Source of the DNA: DASQUK01 sp050744525
Lineage (GTDB): Bacteria; Actinomycetota; Acidimicrobiia; Acidimicrobiales; VFJN01
NCBI GenBank assembly: GCA_050744525.1
Contig: JBOGHG010000047.1
Coordinates: 1 to 21,304, forward strand
Direction: 5' to 3'
DNA: 21,304 bases
The position numbers and the translations under genes were made by a program. The notes under the pieces were generated by a model, which saw only the letters and a program-made list of their open reading frames with translations, searched no databases and was not told where the DNA came from. How positions within the stretch are numbered: position 1 is the first letter of the stretch; every line of letters begins with the position of its first letter. This document shows positions 7,543 to 13,735 of this stretch, one piece after another.

Positions 7543-8865
7543 TCAGTGATGGGCGAGCGTCTTCTCTTGGGGCAGCTCGAGCGTGAACACGGCGCCGCCG
7601 CCGGGGTTGTCGGCGGCCTCGAGGTGGCCGCCGTGGAGCCGGGCGACCCAGCCGGCGATCGTGATGCCCAGGCCGCCGGACGCACGGCGGCGGCCGTTGC
7701 CGGTTCGCTCGATCATGTGGGTGAGGAGCTGGGGCCGGACCCCGGGCCCGCGGTCGGCGACGGCGATGCGGCCGTCTTGCACGGTCACGTTGATCCGGGC
7801 CGACGGATCGCGGGCCCGGCCGTGGCGCACCGCGTTGTCCACCAGGTTCCCCACCGCGCGGCGCAGCAGCTCGGCGTTGGCCGACACCACCGTGGGATGC
7901 ACGACGAGCTCGATCGAGGGTTCGTCGGCGCGGGCGTCGACGAGGGTCTCGACGAGCGTGTCGAGGCGGACCGGCTCCGCCCGCAGCGGCTCGCGGCCGG
8001 TCTCCATGTGGGACATCGTGATGAGGTCGTCGATCACCTCGTCGGTGTTGCGCACGATCGTGCTGACGCGTTCGAGCGTCCGTTCCGCCGGCTCGGCACC
8101 GGCGAGGCCGGCGTCGATGGTGGCGTGCAGCGCGCTCACGGGCGCACGGAGCTCGTGCGCCGTGTCGCGCAGGAACTGCTCGTGGCGCACGAGCACCTTG
8201 TCCGCGACCCACCAGCGGCCGCGTGACAACAACACGGCCACCAGGACACCGAACGCCAGCAAGAGGCCGGCCGACCACCACATGAACGAGACGAGGCGGG
8301 AGCGGCGCTCCTCGCCGGGCTCCCGGTTGGCGACGGCCACCACGACGGCCCGAGCCTCTCCGTCGGCGCCGTAGACGGGGCGGGCCAGGGCCCGGAGGCG
8401 GTCCTCGCTGCCGGTTCCTTGCCGCGTGGCGGTCAACGCGGAGGCGGTGGGGGCGCCCGAGAGCACCGCGTCGCGTGCGGCGCCCACGACGTTCACGTCG
8501 GGCCACGTCGGCGCGGCCGGTGCGAGCACCACGCGCTGAGGTTCGTCGGCGCTGGCGGGGAGCTCGACGACGTACAGATCCGGGTAGCCGCCGACGAGCT
8601 CCGGCTGGTTCCCGTGCTCGACATCGACGGTGCCGTCGGAGCCCACGCGCACGGCCTCGCCGCCGGTGCCGACCCTGCGCTCGAGCAGCTCGTCGATGCG
8701 CTCGCGCTCGTAGCGGCTGTCGGCCTGCGCGACGACGACGGCGTACAGCGACAGCGCGAGGCCGAGCGCCAGCATGAGGAGCAGGGCGGTGAGCAGCTTG
8801 AGCCGGCGGATGCGCCGGATCGCCGGCGGGGCCAGGACAGGTCGCTCAGCACCCCCGGCGAGCAT
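7543..8865 (-). CDS. Two-component sensor histidine kinase without a HAMP domain
   Basis: A 440-residue membrane kinase. The ATG at 8863-8865 is preceded by a GGGGGG stretch as a possible ribosome-binding site. TM1 is about 24-47, an extracytoplasmic sensor region about 48-196, and TM2 about 197-214. Only about 16 residues separate TM2 from the dimerisation helix, leaving no space for a HAMP domain. The H-box is FLRDTAHELRAPVSALHA with phospho-acceptor H237; the ATPase lobe has NLVDNAVRHG (340-349), DRGPGV (371-376) and GGLGITIA (397-404). It autophosphorylates and presumably passes phosphate to the OmpR-type regulator encoded divergently 138 bases away. The sensor region (about 150 residues, with VDVEHGNQPELVGGYPDLYV) is not a domain I recognise, so the signal is unknown. 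Confidence 0.93.
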   Translation of the reverse strand: MLAGGAERPVLAPPAIRRIRRLKLLTALLLMLALGLALSLYAVVVAQADSRYERERIDELLERRVGTGGEAVRVGSDGTVDVEHGNQPELVGGYPDLYVVELPASADEPQRVVLAPAAPTWPDVNVVGAARDAVLSGAPTASALTATRQGTGSEDRLRALARPVYGADGEARAVVVAVANREPGEERRSRLVSFMWWSAGLLLAFGVLVAVLLSRGRWWVADKVLVRHEQFLRDTAHELRAPVSALHATIDAGLAGAEPAERTLERVSTIVRNTDEVIDDLITMSHMETGREPLRAEPVRLDTLVETLVDARADEPSIELVVHPTVVSANAELLRRAVGNLVDNAVRHGRARDPSARINVTVQDGRIAVADRGPGVRPQLLTHMIERTGNGRRRASGGLGITIAGWVARLHGGHLEAADNPGGGAVFTLELPQEKTLAHH

Positions 8866-8987
8866 CGAACGCGGTCCCCCCGACGCGCCGCGTGCAGGTC
8901 AGCGGCGCAACCCACGCGATGTGGCCCACCCACGGCACGGCGCCGATGGTAGACGGGACCGCCGACGCCCGCAGGCCGGGCGCGACC

Positions 8988-8993
8988 TACGAT
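8988..8993 (+). promoter_or_regulatory. Putative -10 element of the response regulator gene
   Basis: TACGAT ends ten bases before the preferred ATG at 9004. Initiation about seven bases downstream would give a nearly leaderless mRNA and would exclude the alternative ATG at 8992, which overlaps the hexamer. No matching -35 element was recognised. Confidence 0.35.
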
Positions 8994-9003
8994 GCGTGGC
9001 ACC

Positions 9004-9666
9004 ATGCGGCTGCTGGTGGTGGAGGACGACGCGGAGCTGCGGCGCCCGGTTGTCTGGCGGCTGCGCCACGACGGGTTCGCGGTCGACGAGGCGGGCCGGC
9101 TCGACGAAGCCGACGAGGCGGTGCACGTCAGTGCCTACGACTGCCTGGTCGTCGACCGGCTGCTCCCGGACGGCGACGCGCTCGACCTGGTCGGGCGGTG
9201 GCGGGCCGAGGGCATCGACACGCTGGTGCTGTTCCTCACGGCGCGCGACACCCCGACCGATCGTGTCGAGGGTCTCGGCGTCGGCGACGACTACCTGACC
9301 AAGCCCTTCGACCTCGACGAGCTGGTGGCGCGGGTGCGGGCGCTGTGTCGGCGAGGCGTGCGGCCGCGGCCTTCGGTCGTGCGCCGCGGCGGCGTCGAGG
9401 TGGACCGGGCCACCCGCGAGGTGAGGCGGGACGGGGTCCGGCTGTTCCTCACGCCCAAGGAGTTCGCCGTCCTCGAGGCCCTGGTCGACGAACCGGGCGT
9501 CGTCGTCAGCCCCGAGGAGCTGTTCGAGCGCTGCTGGGACGAGCGGACCGACCTGATGTCGAGGTCGGTGACGGTCCACATCTCCAGCTTGCGGCACAAG
9601 CTCGGTGACCCGCCCCTCATCCGCACCGTGCGGGGCGGGGGCTACGTGCTCGACCTTCCGACCTGA
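9004..9666 (+). CDS. OmpR/PhoB-family response regulator
   Basis: A 220-residue regulator starting at ATG 9004 (MRLLVVEDDAELRRP); an in-frame ATG at 8992 would add four residues not typical of the family. The receiver domain has the acidic pocket E7-D8-D9, phospho-acceptor D51 (CLVVDRLLPDG), T79 (FLTARDT) and K100 (YLTKPFDL). The C-terminal winged-helix effector domain includes LTPKEFAVLEALVDEPG, the recognition helix region SRSVTVHISSLRHKLG and the terminal wing IRTVRGGGYVLDL. All switch residues are present, so phosphorylation control is expected. The presumed partner kinase lies upstream on the opposite strand, an unusual divergent layout. MprA- or TcrA-like regulators are the closest familiar type; target genes are unknown. 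Confidence 0.95.
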   Translation: MRLLVVEDDAELRRPVVWRLRHDGFAVDEAGRLDEADEAVHVSAYDCLVVDRLLPDGDALDLVGRWRAEGIDTLVLFLTARDTPTDRVEGLGVGDDYLTKPFDLDELVARVRALCRRGVRPRPSVVRRGGVEVDRATREVRRDGVRLFLTPKEFAVLEALVDEPGVVVSPEELFERCWDERTDLMSRSVTVHISSLRHKLGDPPLIRTVRGGGYVLDLPT

Positions 9667-9721
9667 GCCTTCGCACGATCCGTAGCGCGTCGGCAGCGGT
9701 CCTTACACCGTACATGACTTG

Positions 9722-9741
9722 ACCGAATCTTGATCTTCGGT
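9722..9741 (+). other. Inverted repeat in the gap after the response regulator
   Basis: ACCGAA (9722-9727) and TTCGGT (9736-9741) are perfect reverse complements separated by eight bases. A longer-range pair, ACACCG (9705-9710) with CGGTGT (9738-9743), overlaps it. The surrounding 40 bases are locally AT-richer than the window. It could be a terminator stem (no T-run follows) or an operator; function is open. Confidence 0.4.
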
Positions 9742-9955
9742 GTGTTACGACCCTGCTACGAGGCGGACGGACTTCGTGGAGATCAAGCGCAGCCTGACAC
9801 CGAAGCTCGAGCGCGGGTTCCGGGCCGCCCAGCACGACCTGCGACCCCAACGGAGCTACGTCGCGTACCCGGGGACCGAGCGCTACCGGCTCGGTGAGGG
9901 TGTCGAGGCGATCGCCGTCGACGCCGTGGCGCACGAGCTGCTGGCGGCGTTATGA
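9740..9955 (+). pseudogene. C-terminal remnant of a DUF4143-type AAA ATPase gene
   Basis: An open frame of 71 codons from GTG 9740 encodes FVEIKRSLTPKLERGFRAAQ, then RSYVAYPGTERYRLGEGVEA and IAVDAVAHELLAAL. This pattern (an E-x-K strand, an Arg/Lys-rich helix, a V.YPG...Y.L segment, final helix) is what ends the DUF4143 domain of archaeal/bacterial AAA-family ATP-binding proteins, which are normally about 400 residues. Everything before it, including Walker A and B, is missing, and the upstream 70 bases are non-coding. I read it as the tail of a deleted gene rather than a functional small protein. The 369-base gap between the response regulator and hrcA (9667-10035) otherwise holds the inverted repeat at 9722 and the hrcA control region. 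Confidence 0.55.
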
Positions 9956-10008
9956 CCATCTGGGATCCGGTTTGTCAGGCTGGTCGGGGAGGCCACGGCC
10001 ACCGGCAG

Positions 10009-10035
10009 TTAGCACTCGGTACACTCGACTGCCAG
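10009..10035 (+). promoter_or_regulatory. Degenerate CIRCE operator enclosing the hrcA -10 element
   Basis: CIRCE is TTAGCACTC-N9-GAGTGCTAA. Here the left arm TTAGCACTC (10009-10017) is perfect, the spacer is exactly nine bases (10018-10026), and the right arm GACTGCCAG (10027-10035) matches six of nine. The spacer contains TACACT (10020-10025), a good TANNNT -10 element, and the hrcA ATG follows immediately at 10036. HrcA bound here would cover the promoter, giving autoregulation of hrcA-dnaJ. Confidence 0.8.
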
Positions 10036-11037
10036 ATGTTGGACGAGCGCAAGGCCGCGATCCTCCGAGCGGTCGTGGAGGAGTACATCCAGACCGGGCA
10101 GCCGGTCGGATCGGGCCATGTCGCGCAGTCGCCGGGCGTGGACGTGTCCTCCGCCACGGTGCGCAACGAGATGGGGGCGCTCGAGACCGAGGGCTTCCTG
10201 CGCCAGCCCCACACCTCGGCCGGGCGCGTGCCAACCGAGATGGGCTACCGCTTCTTCGTCGACCACCTGCGGCTGCCGGCCCGCCTGGCGACGAGCTCGG
10301 CCGAGGAGGTGCGGGCCTTCTTCGCCCACGCCCACGGCGAGGTCGAGCAGATGCTCTCCGAGACCAGCCGGTTGCTGTCCGACCTCACCCACCTCACCAG
10401 CGTGGTCGTGGCCCCCGCACCGGTCGAGACGACGGTCCGGTCGGTGCAGCTCGTCGGGCTCAGCACGACGTCAGCGGTGCTCGTCGCCGTGTTGAGCGAC
10501 GGCTCGGTCGAGAAGCACACGGTCGAACTGCCCACTGGCGTCGGCGACGAGCGGGTGGCGGCGGCCAGCATGCATCTGACCGCTCACCTCTCCGGCGGCG
10601 CCCGCGAGACCCTGCCCGCGGTTCCGGCTACCGGGGACCCGCCCCTGGATTCGCTGGTCGACCAGGCCATCGGTGCCCTCGCCACCCTCCCCGCCGGTGA
10701 CCCCGAGCACGTCTACGTCGGTGGCGCCGCCCGCATGGCCCAGGCGTTCGATGCCATCGAGACCGTCCGCGAGGTCCTTGGCATCCTCGAGCAGCAGTAC
10801 GTCGTCGTGTCGCTCATCCGCGACGTCATCGACCGTGGGCTGCACGTCGCCATCGGCACCGAGACCGGCATGGCGCCCCTCGCAGAGTGCGCTCTGGTGG
10901 TGTCGCCCTACGATGTCGAGGGCGAGCGGGCGGGCACGATCGGCGTCCTGGGCCCCACCCGGATGAACTACCCCCAGGCGTTGGCCGCCGTTGCCGTCGT
11001 GGGCCATCGCCTCTCAGATCGCCTCACCGAGGGCTAG
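10036..11037 (+). CDS. hrcA: Heat-inducible transcription repressor HrcA
   Basis: A 333-residue repressor. I choose ATG 10036 (MLDERKAAILRAVVEEYIQT) because it is the family N-terminus and lies directly after the CIRCE element; the longer frame from 9952 would run through the operator. The N-terminal winged-helix domain has GQPVGSGHVA and SSATVRNEMGALETEGFLRQ, followed by the signature PHTSAGRVPTEMGYRFFVD. The C-terminal GAF-like region contains SVVVAPAPVETTVRSVQLVG and the closing GTIGVLGPTRMNYPQALAAV. HrcA binds CIRCE and represses chaperone genes until heat stress titrates its chaperone partner. dnaJ starts six bases after its stop. Length agrees with actinobacterial HrcA. Confidence 0.97.
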   Translation: MLDERKAAILRAVVEEYIQTGQPVGSGHVAQSPGVDVSSATVRNEMGALETEGFLRQPHTSAGRVPTEMGYRFFVDHLRLPARLATSSAEEVRAFFAHAHGEVEQMLSETSRLLSDLTHLTSVVVAPAPVETTVRSVQLVGLSTTSAVLVAVLSDGSVEKHTVELPTGVGDERVAAASMHLTAHLSGGARETLPAVPATGDPPLDSLVDQAIGALATLPAGDPEHVYVGGAARMAQAFDAIETVREVLGILEQQYVVVSLIRDVIDRGLHVAIGTETGMAPLAECALVVSPYDVEGERAGTIGVLGPTRMNYPQALAAVAVVGHRLSDRLTEG

Positions 11038-11043
11038 CCACCG

Positions 11044-12165
11044 TTGCCGACCGACTACTACGAGCTGCTCGGCGTCTCCCGGGACGCCAGCCAGGACGAG
11101 ATCAAGCGCGCCTACCGGCGGCTGGCGCGCCAGCTCCACCCCGACACCGGCCACGGCAACGCCGCGTCCGAGGCGAGGTTCAAGGAGGTGGTCCGCGCCT
11201 ACGAGGTGTTGTCCGACCCCGAGAAGCGACAGCGCTACGACGCCTACGGGCCCGCAGGCGTGGAGGGCACCACGGTCGGCGCCGATCCGTTCGGCTTCGG
11301 CGGTGGCATCGGCGACGTGTTCGAGGCGTTCTTCGGGTCGAGCCCGTTCGGGGGCCGGCGGCGCGGGCCCAGCGGACCGCCCCGGGGTGAGGACCTCGAG
11401 CAGGTGGTCGAGCTCGAGTTCGAGGAGGCGGTCTTCGGGTCGCAGCATCCGGTCGCCGTCAAGACCGCCGTGCCCTGCGACGCCTGCGAGACCACGGGCG
11501 CCGCCGACGGCACCCAGCCGGTCACGTGCCACGAATGCGGGGGCACCGGCCAGGTGCAGCGTGTGCGCCAGTCGTTCATCGGACAGATGGTGACCTCGTC
11601 GCCCTGCGCCCGCTGCGGCGGGTCGGGCCAGGTCATCCCGAATCCCTGCCCGGTGTGCCGGGGTGAGGGCCGGCGGATCCAGGAGCGCACCTACACGGTC
11701 GACATCGTGGCCGGCGTCGACGACGGTTCGACGCTGCGGCTGGCCGGTCGCGGCGCCGTCGGCCCTCGGGGGGGCGCCGCCGGGGACCTGTACGTGCACG
11801 TGCGGGTGAAGCCGCACCCGCGCTTCGAGCGCCAGGGCACCGACCTGACGACGACGCTGACCCTGCCCTACACGCAGGCCGCGCTGGGGGCGACGATCCC
11901 GTTCGAGACGCTCGAGGGCAACGAGGAGCTGGATATACCGCGCGGCACGGCGTCGGGCACCACGTTCCGGCTGCGCGGCCGGGGGGTTCCCCACATCGAG
12001 CGGCGGGCGCGGGGTGACCTCCTGATCGATGTCGTGGTCGGCGTGCCCACCGAGCTGAGCGAGGAGGAGGAAGAGGTCATCCGTCAGCTCGCCGAGCTGC
12101 GGGGTGACGACGTCGCCCCTCCGCCGGCCGGCCTGCTGTCGAAGCTGCGGTCGGCGTTCAAGTAG
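11044..12165 (+). CDS. dnaJ: Chaperone DnaJ (hrcA-linked copy)
   Basis: A 373-residue type I DnaJ. The only reasonable start is TTG 11044, six bases after hrcA, preceded by a GAGGG ribosome-binding site. The J domain spans 3-68 with HPD at 32-34. A short Gly/Phe region (about 70-115) follows, then a zinc-binding domain with Cys pairs at 145/148, 162/165, 188/191 and 202/205, and two C-terminal substrate-binding domains. The first zinc repeat reads CDACETTGA rather than CxxCxGxG, but all eight cysteines are kept. DnaJ stimulates DnaK ATPase and delivers unfolded proteins. Linkage to hrcA without grpE or dnaK is the arrangement of the second DnaJ of many actinobacteria, so another dnaJ with dnaK probably exists elsewhere. 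Confidence 0.97.
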   Translation: MPTDYYELLGVSRDASQDEIKRAYRRLARQLHPDTGHGNAASEARFKEVVRAYEVLSDPEKRQRYDAYGPAGVEGTTVGADPFGFGGGIGDVFEAFFGSSPFGGRRRGPSGPPRGEDLEQVVELEFEEAVFGSQHPVAVKTAVPCDACETTGAADGTQPVTCHECGGTGQVQRVRQSFIGQMVTSSPCARCGGSGQVIPNPCPVCRGEGRRIQERTYTVDIVAGVDDGSTLRLAGRGAVGPRGGAAGDLYVHVRVKPHPRFERQGTDLTTTLTLPYTQAALGATIPFETLEGNEELDIPRGTASGTTFRLRGRGVPHIERRARGDLLIDVVVGVPTELSEEEEEVIRQLAELRGDDVAPPPAGLLSKLRSAFK

Positions 12166-12176
12166 CCGCGCCGCCG

Positions 12177-12926
12177 ATGGATCGGAGCGCCGGCGGTTCC
12201 GGCAGCGGTCGGGTCACGCCGGTCACCGCTCGGGCCCACGTGTTCGTGGGCGACCTGGAGGCACCGGTCCTCGCCAGGGGCGACCACCACCACCTCGTGC
12301 GGGTCCTGCGGCTGGCGCCCGGCAGCGATGTTACGGCCGGGGACGGCGCGGGGGGCTGGCGGGCCTGTCGGCTCACCGACGGACCGGTCCTCGAGGTCGC
12401 CGGGCCGACCATCGGCGAACCCCGGCCGGATCCGCCGATCACCGTGGCGTTCGCCCTCGTGAAAGGCGAGCGCCCCGAGCTGGCGGTGCAGAAGCTGACC
12501 GAGCTGGGTGTCGATCGCGTCGCGCCGTTCGTGGCGGGGCGATCGGTGGTGCGGTGGGAGCCCGCCCGCGCCGAGCGCCAGGTCGAGCGGTGGCGGGCCA
12601 TCGCCCGCCAGACGGCCATGCAATGCCGGCGCACGTGGCTGCCCGAGGTGGCGCCGGTGGCCACCTTCGACGCGGTGGCGGCGCTGCCGGGCGCAGTCCT
12701 CGCCGATGCCGCCGGGGCGCCGCCCACGCTCGACCGGCCGGTGGTGCTCGTGGGCCCCGAGGGCGGGTGGACGCCCGAAGAACGGGCATCGGGCCTGCCG
12801 ACCGTCCGCTTGGGCGCCCACGTGTTGCGGGCGGAGACGGCCGCCATCACTGCCGCTGCGATCCTCGCTGCGTTACGGGCGCGCCTACTTGCGGACGCGC
12901 GCCGATCTGGTCACATCGTGCGGTGA
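12177..12926 (+). CDS. rsmE: 16S rRNA m3U1498 methyltransferase RsmE
   Basis: A 249-residue SPOUT-fold methyltransferase starting at ATG 12177, 11 bases after dnaJ. The N-terminal PUA-like RNA-binding part contains AHVFVGDLE and DHHHLVRVLRLAPG. The C-terminal knot has ITVAFALVKGERPELAVQKL, TELGVDRVAPFVAGRSV, the SAM loop VLVGPEGGWTPEER (190-203), and LGAHVLRAETAAITAAAIL (212-230), the strongest family signature. The enzyme methylates U1498 of 16S rRNA in the assembled 30S subunit. hrcA-dnaJ-rsmE is a conserved order. The last ten residues (ADARRSGHIVR) are poorly conserved tail. Confidence 0.95.
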   Translation: MDRSAGGSGSGRVTPVTARAHVFVGDLEAPVLARGDHHHLVRVLRLAPGSDVTAGDGAGGWRACRLTDGPVLEVAGPTIGEPRPDPPITVAFALVKGERPELAVQKLTELGVDRVAPFVAGRSVVRWEPARAERQVERWRAIARQTAMQCRRTWLPEVAPVATFDAVAALPGAVLADAAGAPPTLDRPVVLVGPEGGWTPEERASGLPTVRLGAHVLRAETAAITAAAILAALRARLLADARRSGHIVR

Positions 12927-12984
12927 GCGCGGGCCCGGCTGGCACATCGGCCACGAATGGAGGGTATGGCTGGGCGTGCAGTGA

Positions 12985-13015
12985 TTGTCACAGGCTGATC
13001 GCGGTGCCTTAGAGT
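12985..13015 (+). promoter_or_regulatory. Putative promoter of the BldD-like regulator gene
   Basis: TTGTCA (12985-12990, five of six to TTGACA) and TAGAGT (13010-13015) are separated by 19 bases. Initiation near 13022 would give a leader of about 75 bases containing a long palindrome and a strong ribosome-binding site. The spacer is one or two bases longer than ideal. Confidence 0.45.
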
Positions 13016-13029
13016 TAGTCCCCGCCTGG

Positions 13030-13058
13030 ACCGCGTGAGTTCCGAGAACTGACGCGGT
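13030..13058 (+). promoter_or_regulatory. 29-bp near-perfect palindrome in the leader of the BldD-like gene
   Basis: ACCGCGT (13030-13036) pairs with ACGCGGT (13052-13058), and AGTTC (13038-13042) pairs with GAACT (13046-13050), around a CGA centre; the only mismatch is G13037/G13051. In all, 12 pairs flank a three-base loop. It lies between the predicted promoter and the ribosome-binding site, so it could be an RNA hairpin in the leader or a dimer operator for autoregulation. Confidence 0.75.
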
Positions 13059-13098
13059 TGCCGTCCCGCTGGGGGGCGGCACCCAAGGGGAGGAACAT

Positions 13099-13647
13099 AT
13101 GGATAGCGACCTCGAGGTTGAACGCGAGAGCGGCTACGCCATCAAGGTGGGTGCCCGGCTCCGTTCCATCCGGCGCCAGAAGCACCTCTCGCTTCAAGAC
13201 GTCGAGGCAGCATCGGAGCACGAGTTCAAGGCGTCCGTACTGGGCGCCTACGAGCGCGGCGAGCGGGCGATATCGGTCCCCCGATTGCAACGACTCGCCC
13301 GCTTCTACCGCGTGCCGGTCGACCAGATGCTGCCCAGCGACGAGGAGCTGGGTGGTCGGTCGAACAACGGTGAGGAGGAGATCGTCGACCTGCGCGCCAT
13401 GCGCGCCGGCCGGCGCGACGATCGTCCCGTCACCATCGACCTCGGAGCCGTCGAGCAGCTCGGCGGGCAGGAGGGCGAGATGCTCGCCCGCTACCTCCGG
13501 ATGATCCAAGTGCAGCGGGGCGACTACAACGGCCGGATGCTCACCATCCGGCGGGACGACCTGCGCGCGGTGGCCTGCATCCTCGACTGCCATCCCGAGC
13601 AGGTACCGGCCAGGCTCGACAGCCTGGGCCTGTGCCTGGTCCGCTGA
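13099..13647 (+). CDS. bldD: BldD-family cyclic-di-GMP-responsive transcription regulator
   Basis: A 182-residue protein from ATG 13099, with a strong AAGGGGAGGA ribosome-binding site at 13085-13094. The N-terminal XRE-type helix-turn-helix (about 14-79) reads IKVGARLRSIRRQKHLSLQD, SVLGAYERGERAISVPRLQR and FYRVPVDQMLP, the pattern of Streptomyces BldD. The C-terminal domain keeps the c-di-GMP signature RGD-X8-RxxD exactly: RGD at 140-142, eight residues YNGRMLTI, then RRDD at 151-154. In Streptomyces a c-di-GMP tetramer bridges two BldD C-terminal domains through this motif and enables repression of developmental genes. Here the linker (84-113) is acidic then basic. Binding of the ligand is inferred from the motif; the regulon in this organism is unknown. 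It stands alone between rsmE and hemW. Confidence 0.9.
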   Translation: MDSDLEVERESGYAIKVGARLRSIRRQKHLSLQDVEAASEHEFKASVLGAYERGERAISVPRLQRLARFYRVPVDQMLPSDEELGGRSNNGEEEIVDLRAMRAGRRDDRPVTIDLGAVEQLGGQEGEMLARYLRMIQVQRGDYNGRMLTIRRDDLRAVACILDCHPEQVPARLDSLGLCLVR

Positions 13648-13651
13648 TCAC

Positions 13652-13672
13652 CGCCTGAGCCGCCCGCAGGCG
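13652..13672 (+). terminator. Hairpin after the BldD-like gene
   Basis: CGCCTG (13652-13657) and CAGGCG (13667-13672) form a six-pair stem with a nine-base loop starting five bases after the stop codon. There is no T-run, so it is only a candidate terminator. Confidence 0.3.
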
Positions 13673-13735
13673 CAACCCGGCCGTTAGACAGGTGCGTGCA
13701 CGGCCTGCTTCGCTCGCGACATCCGTCCCGACCGG

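Noticed and set aside
6278..8506. A 742-codon open frame on the minus strand running over vapC, vapB and part of the kinase
   Set aside because: Its only recognisable part is the last 130 codons (VapC). The rest is Arg/Pro/Gly-rich nonsense antisense or out of frame to clear genes, as expected in high-GC DNA.
9667..10035. A longer hrcA beginning at ATG 9952
   Set aside because: It would translate through the CIRCE element and add 28 residues absent from the family.
13038..13050. A LexA/SOS box suggested by GTTC and GAAC in the bldD leader
   Set aside because: The actinobacterial box has GAAC first and GTTC second with a different spacing; here the order is reversed within a longer palindrome.
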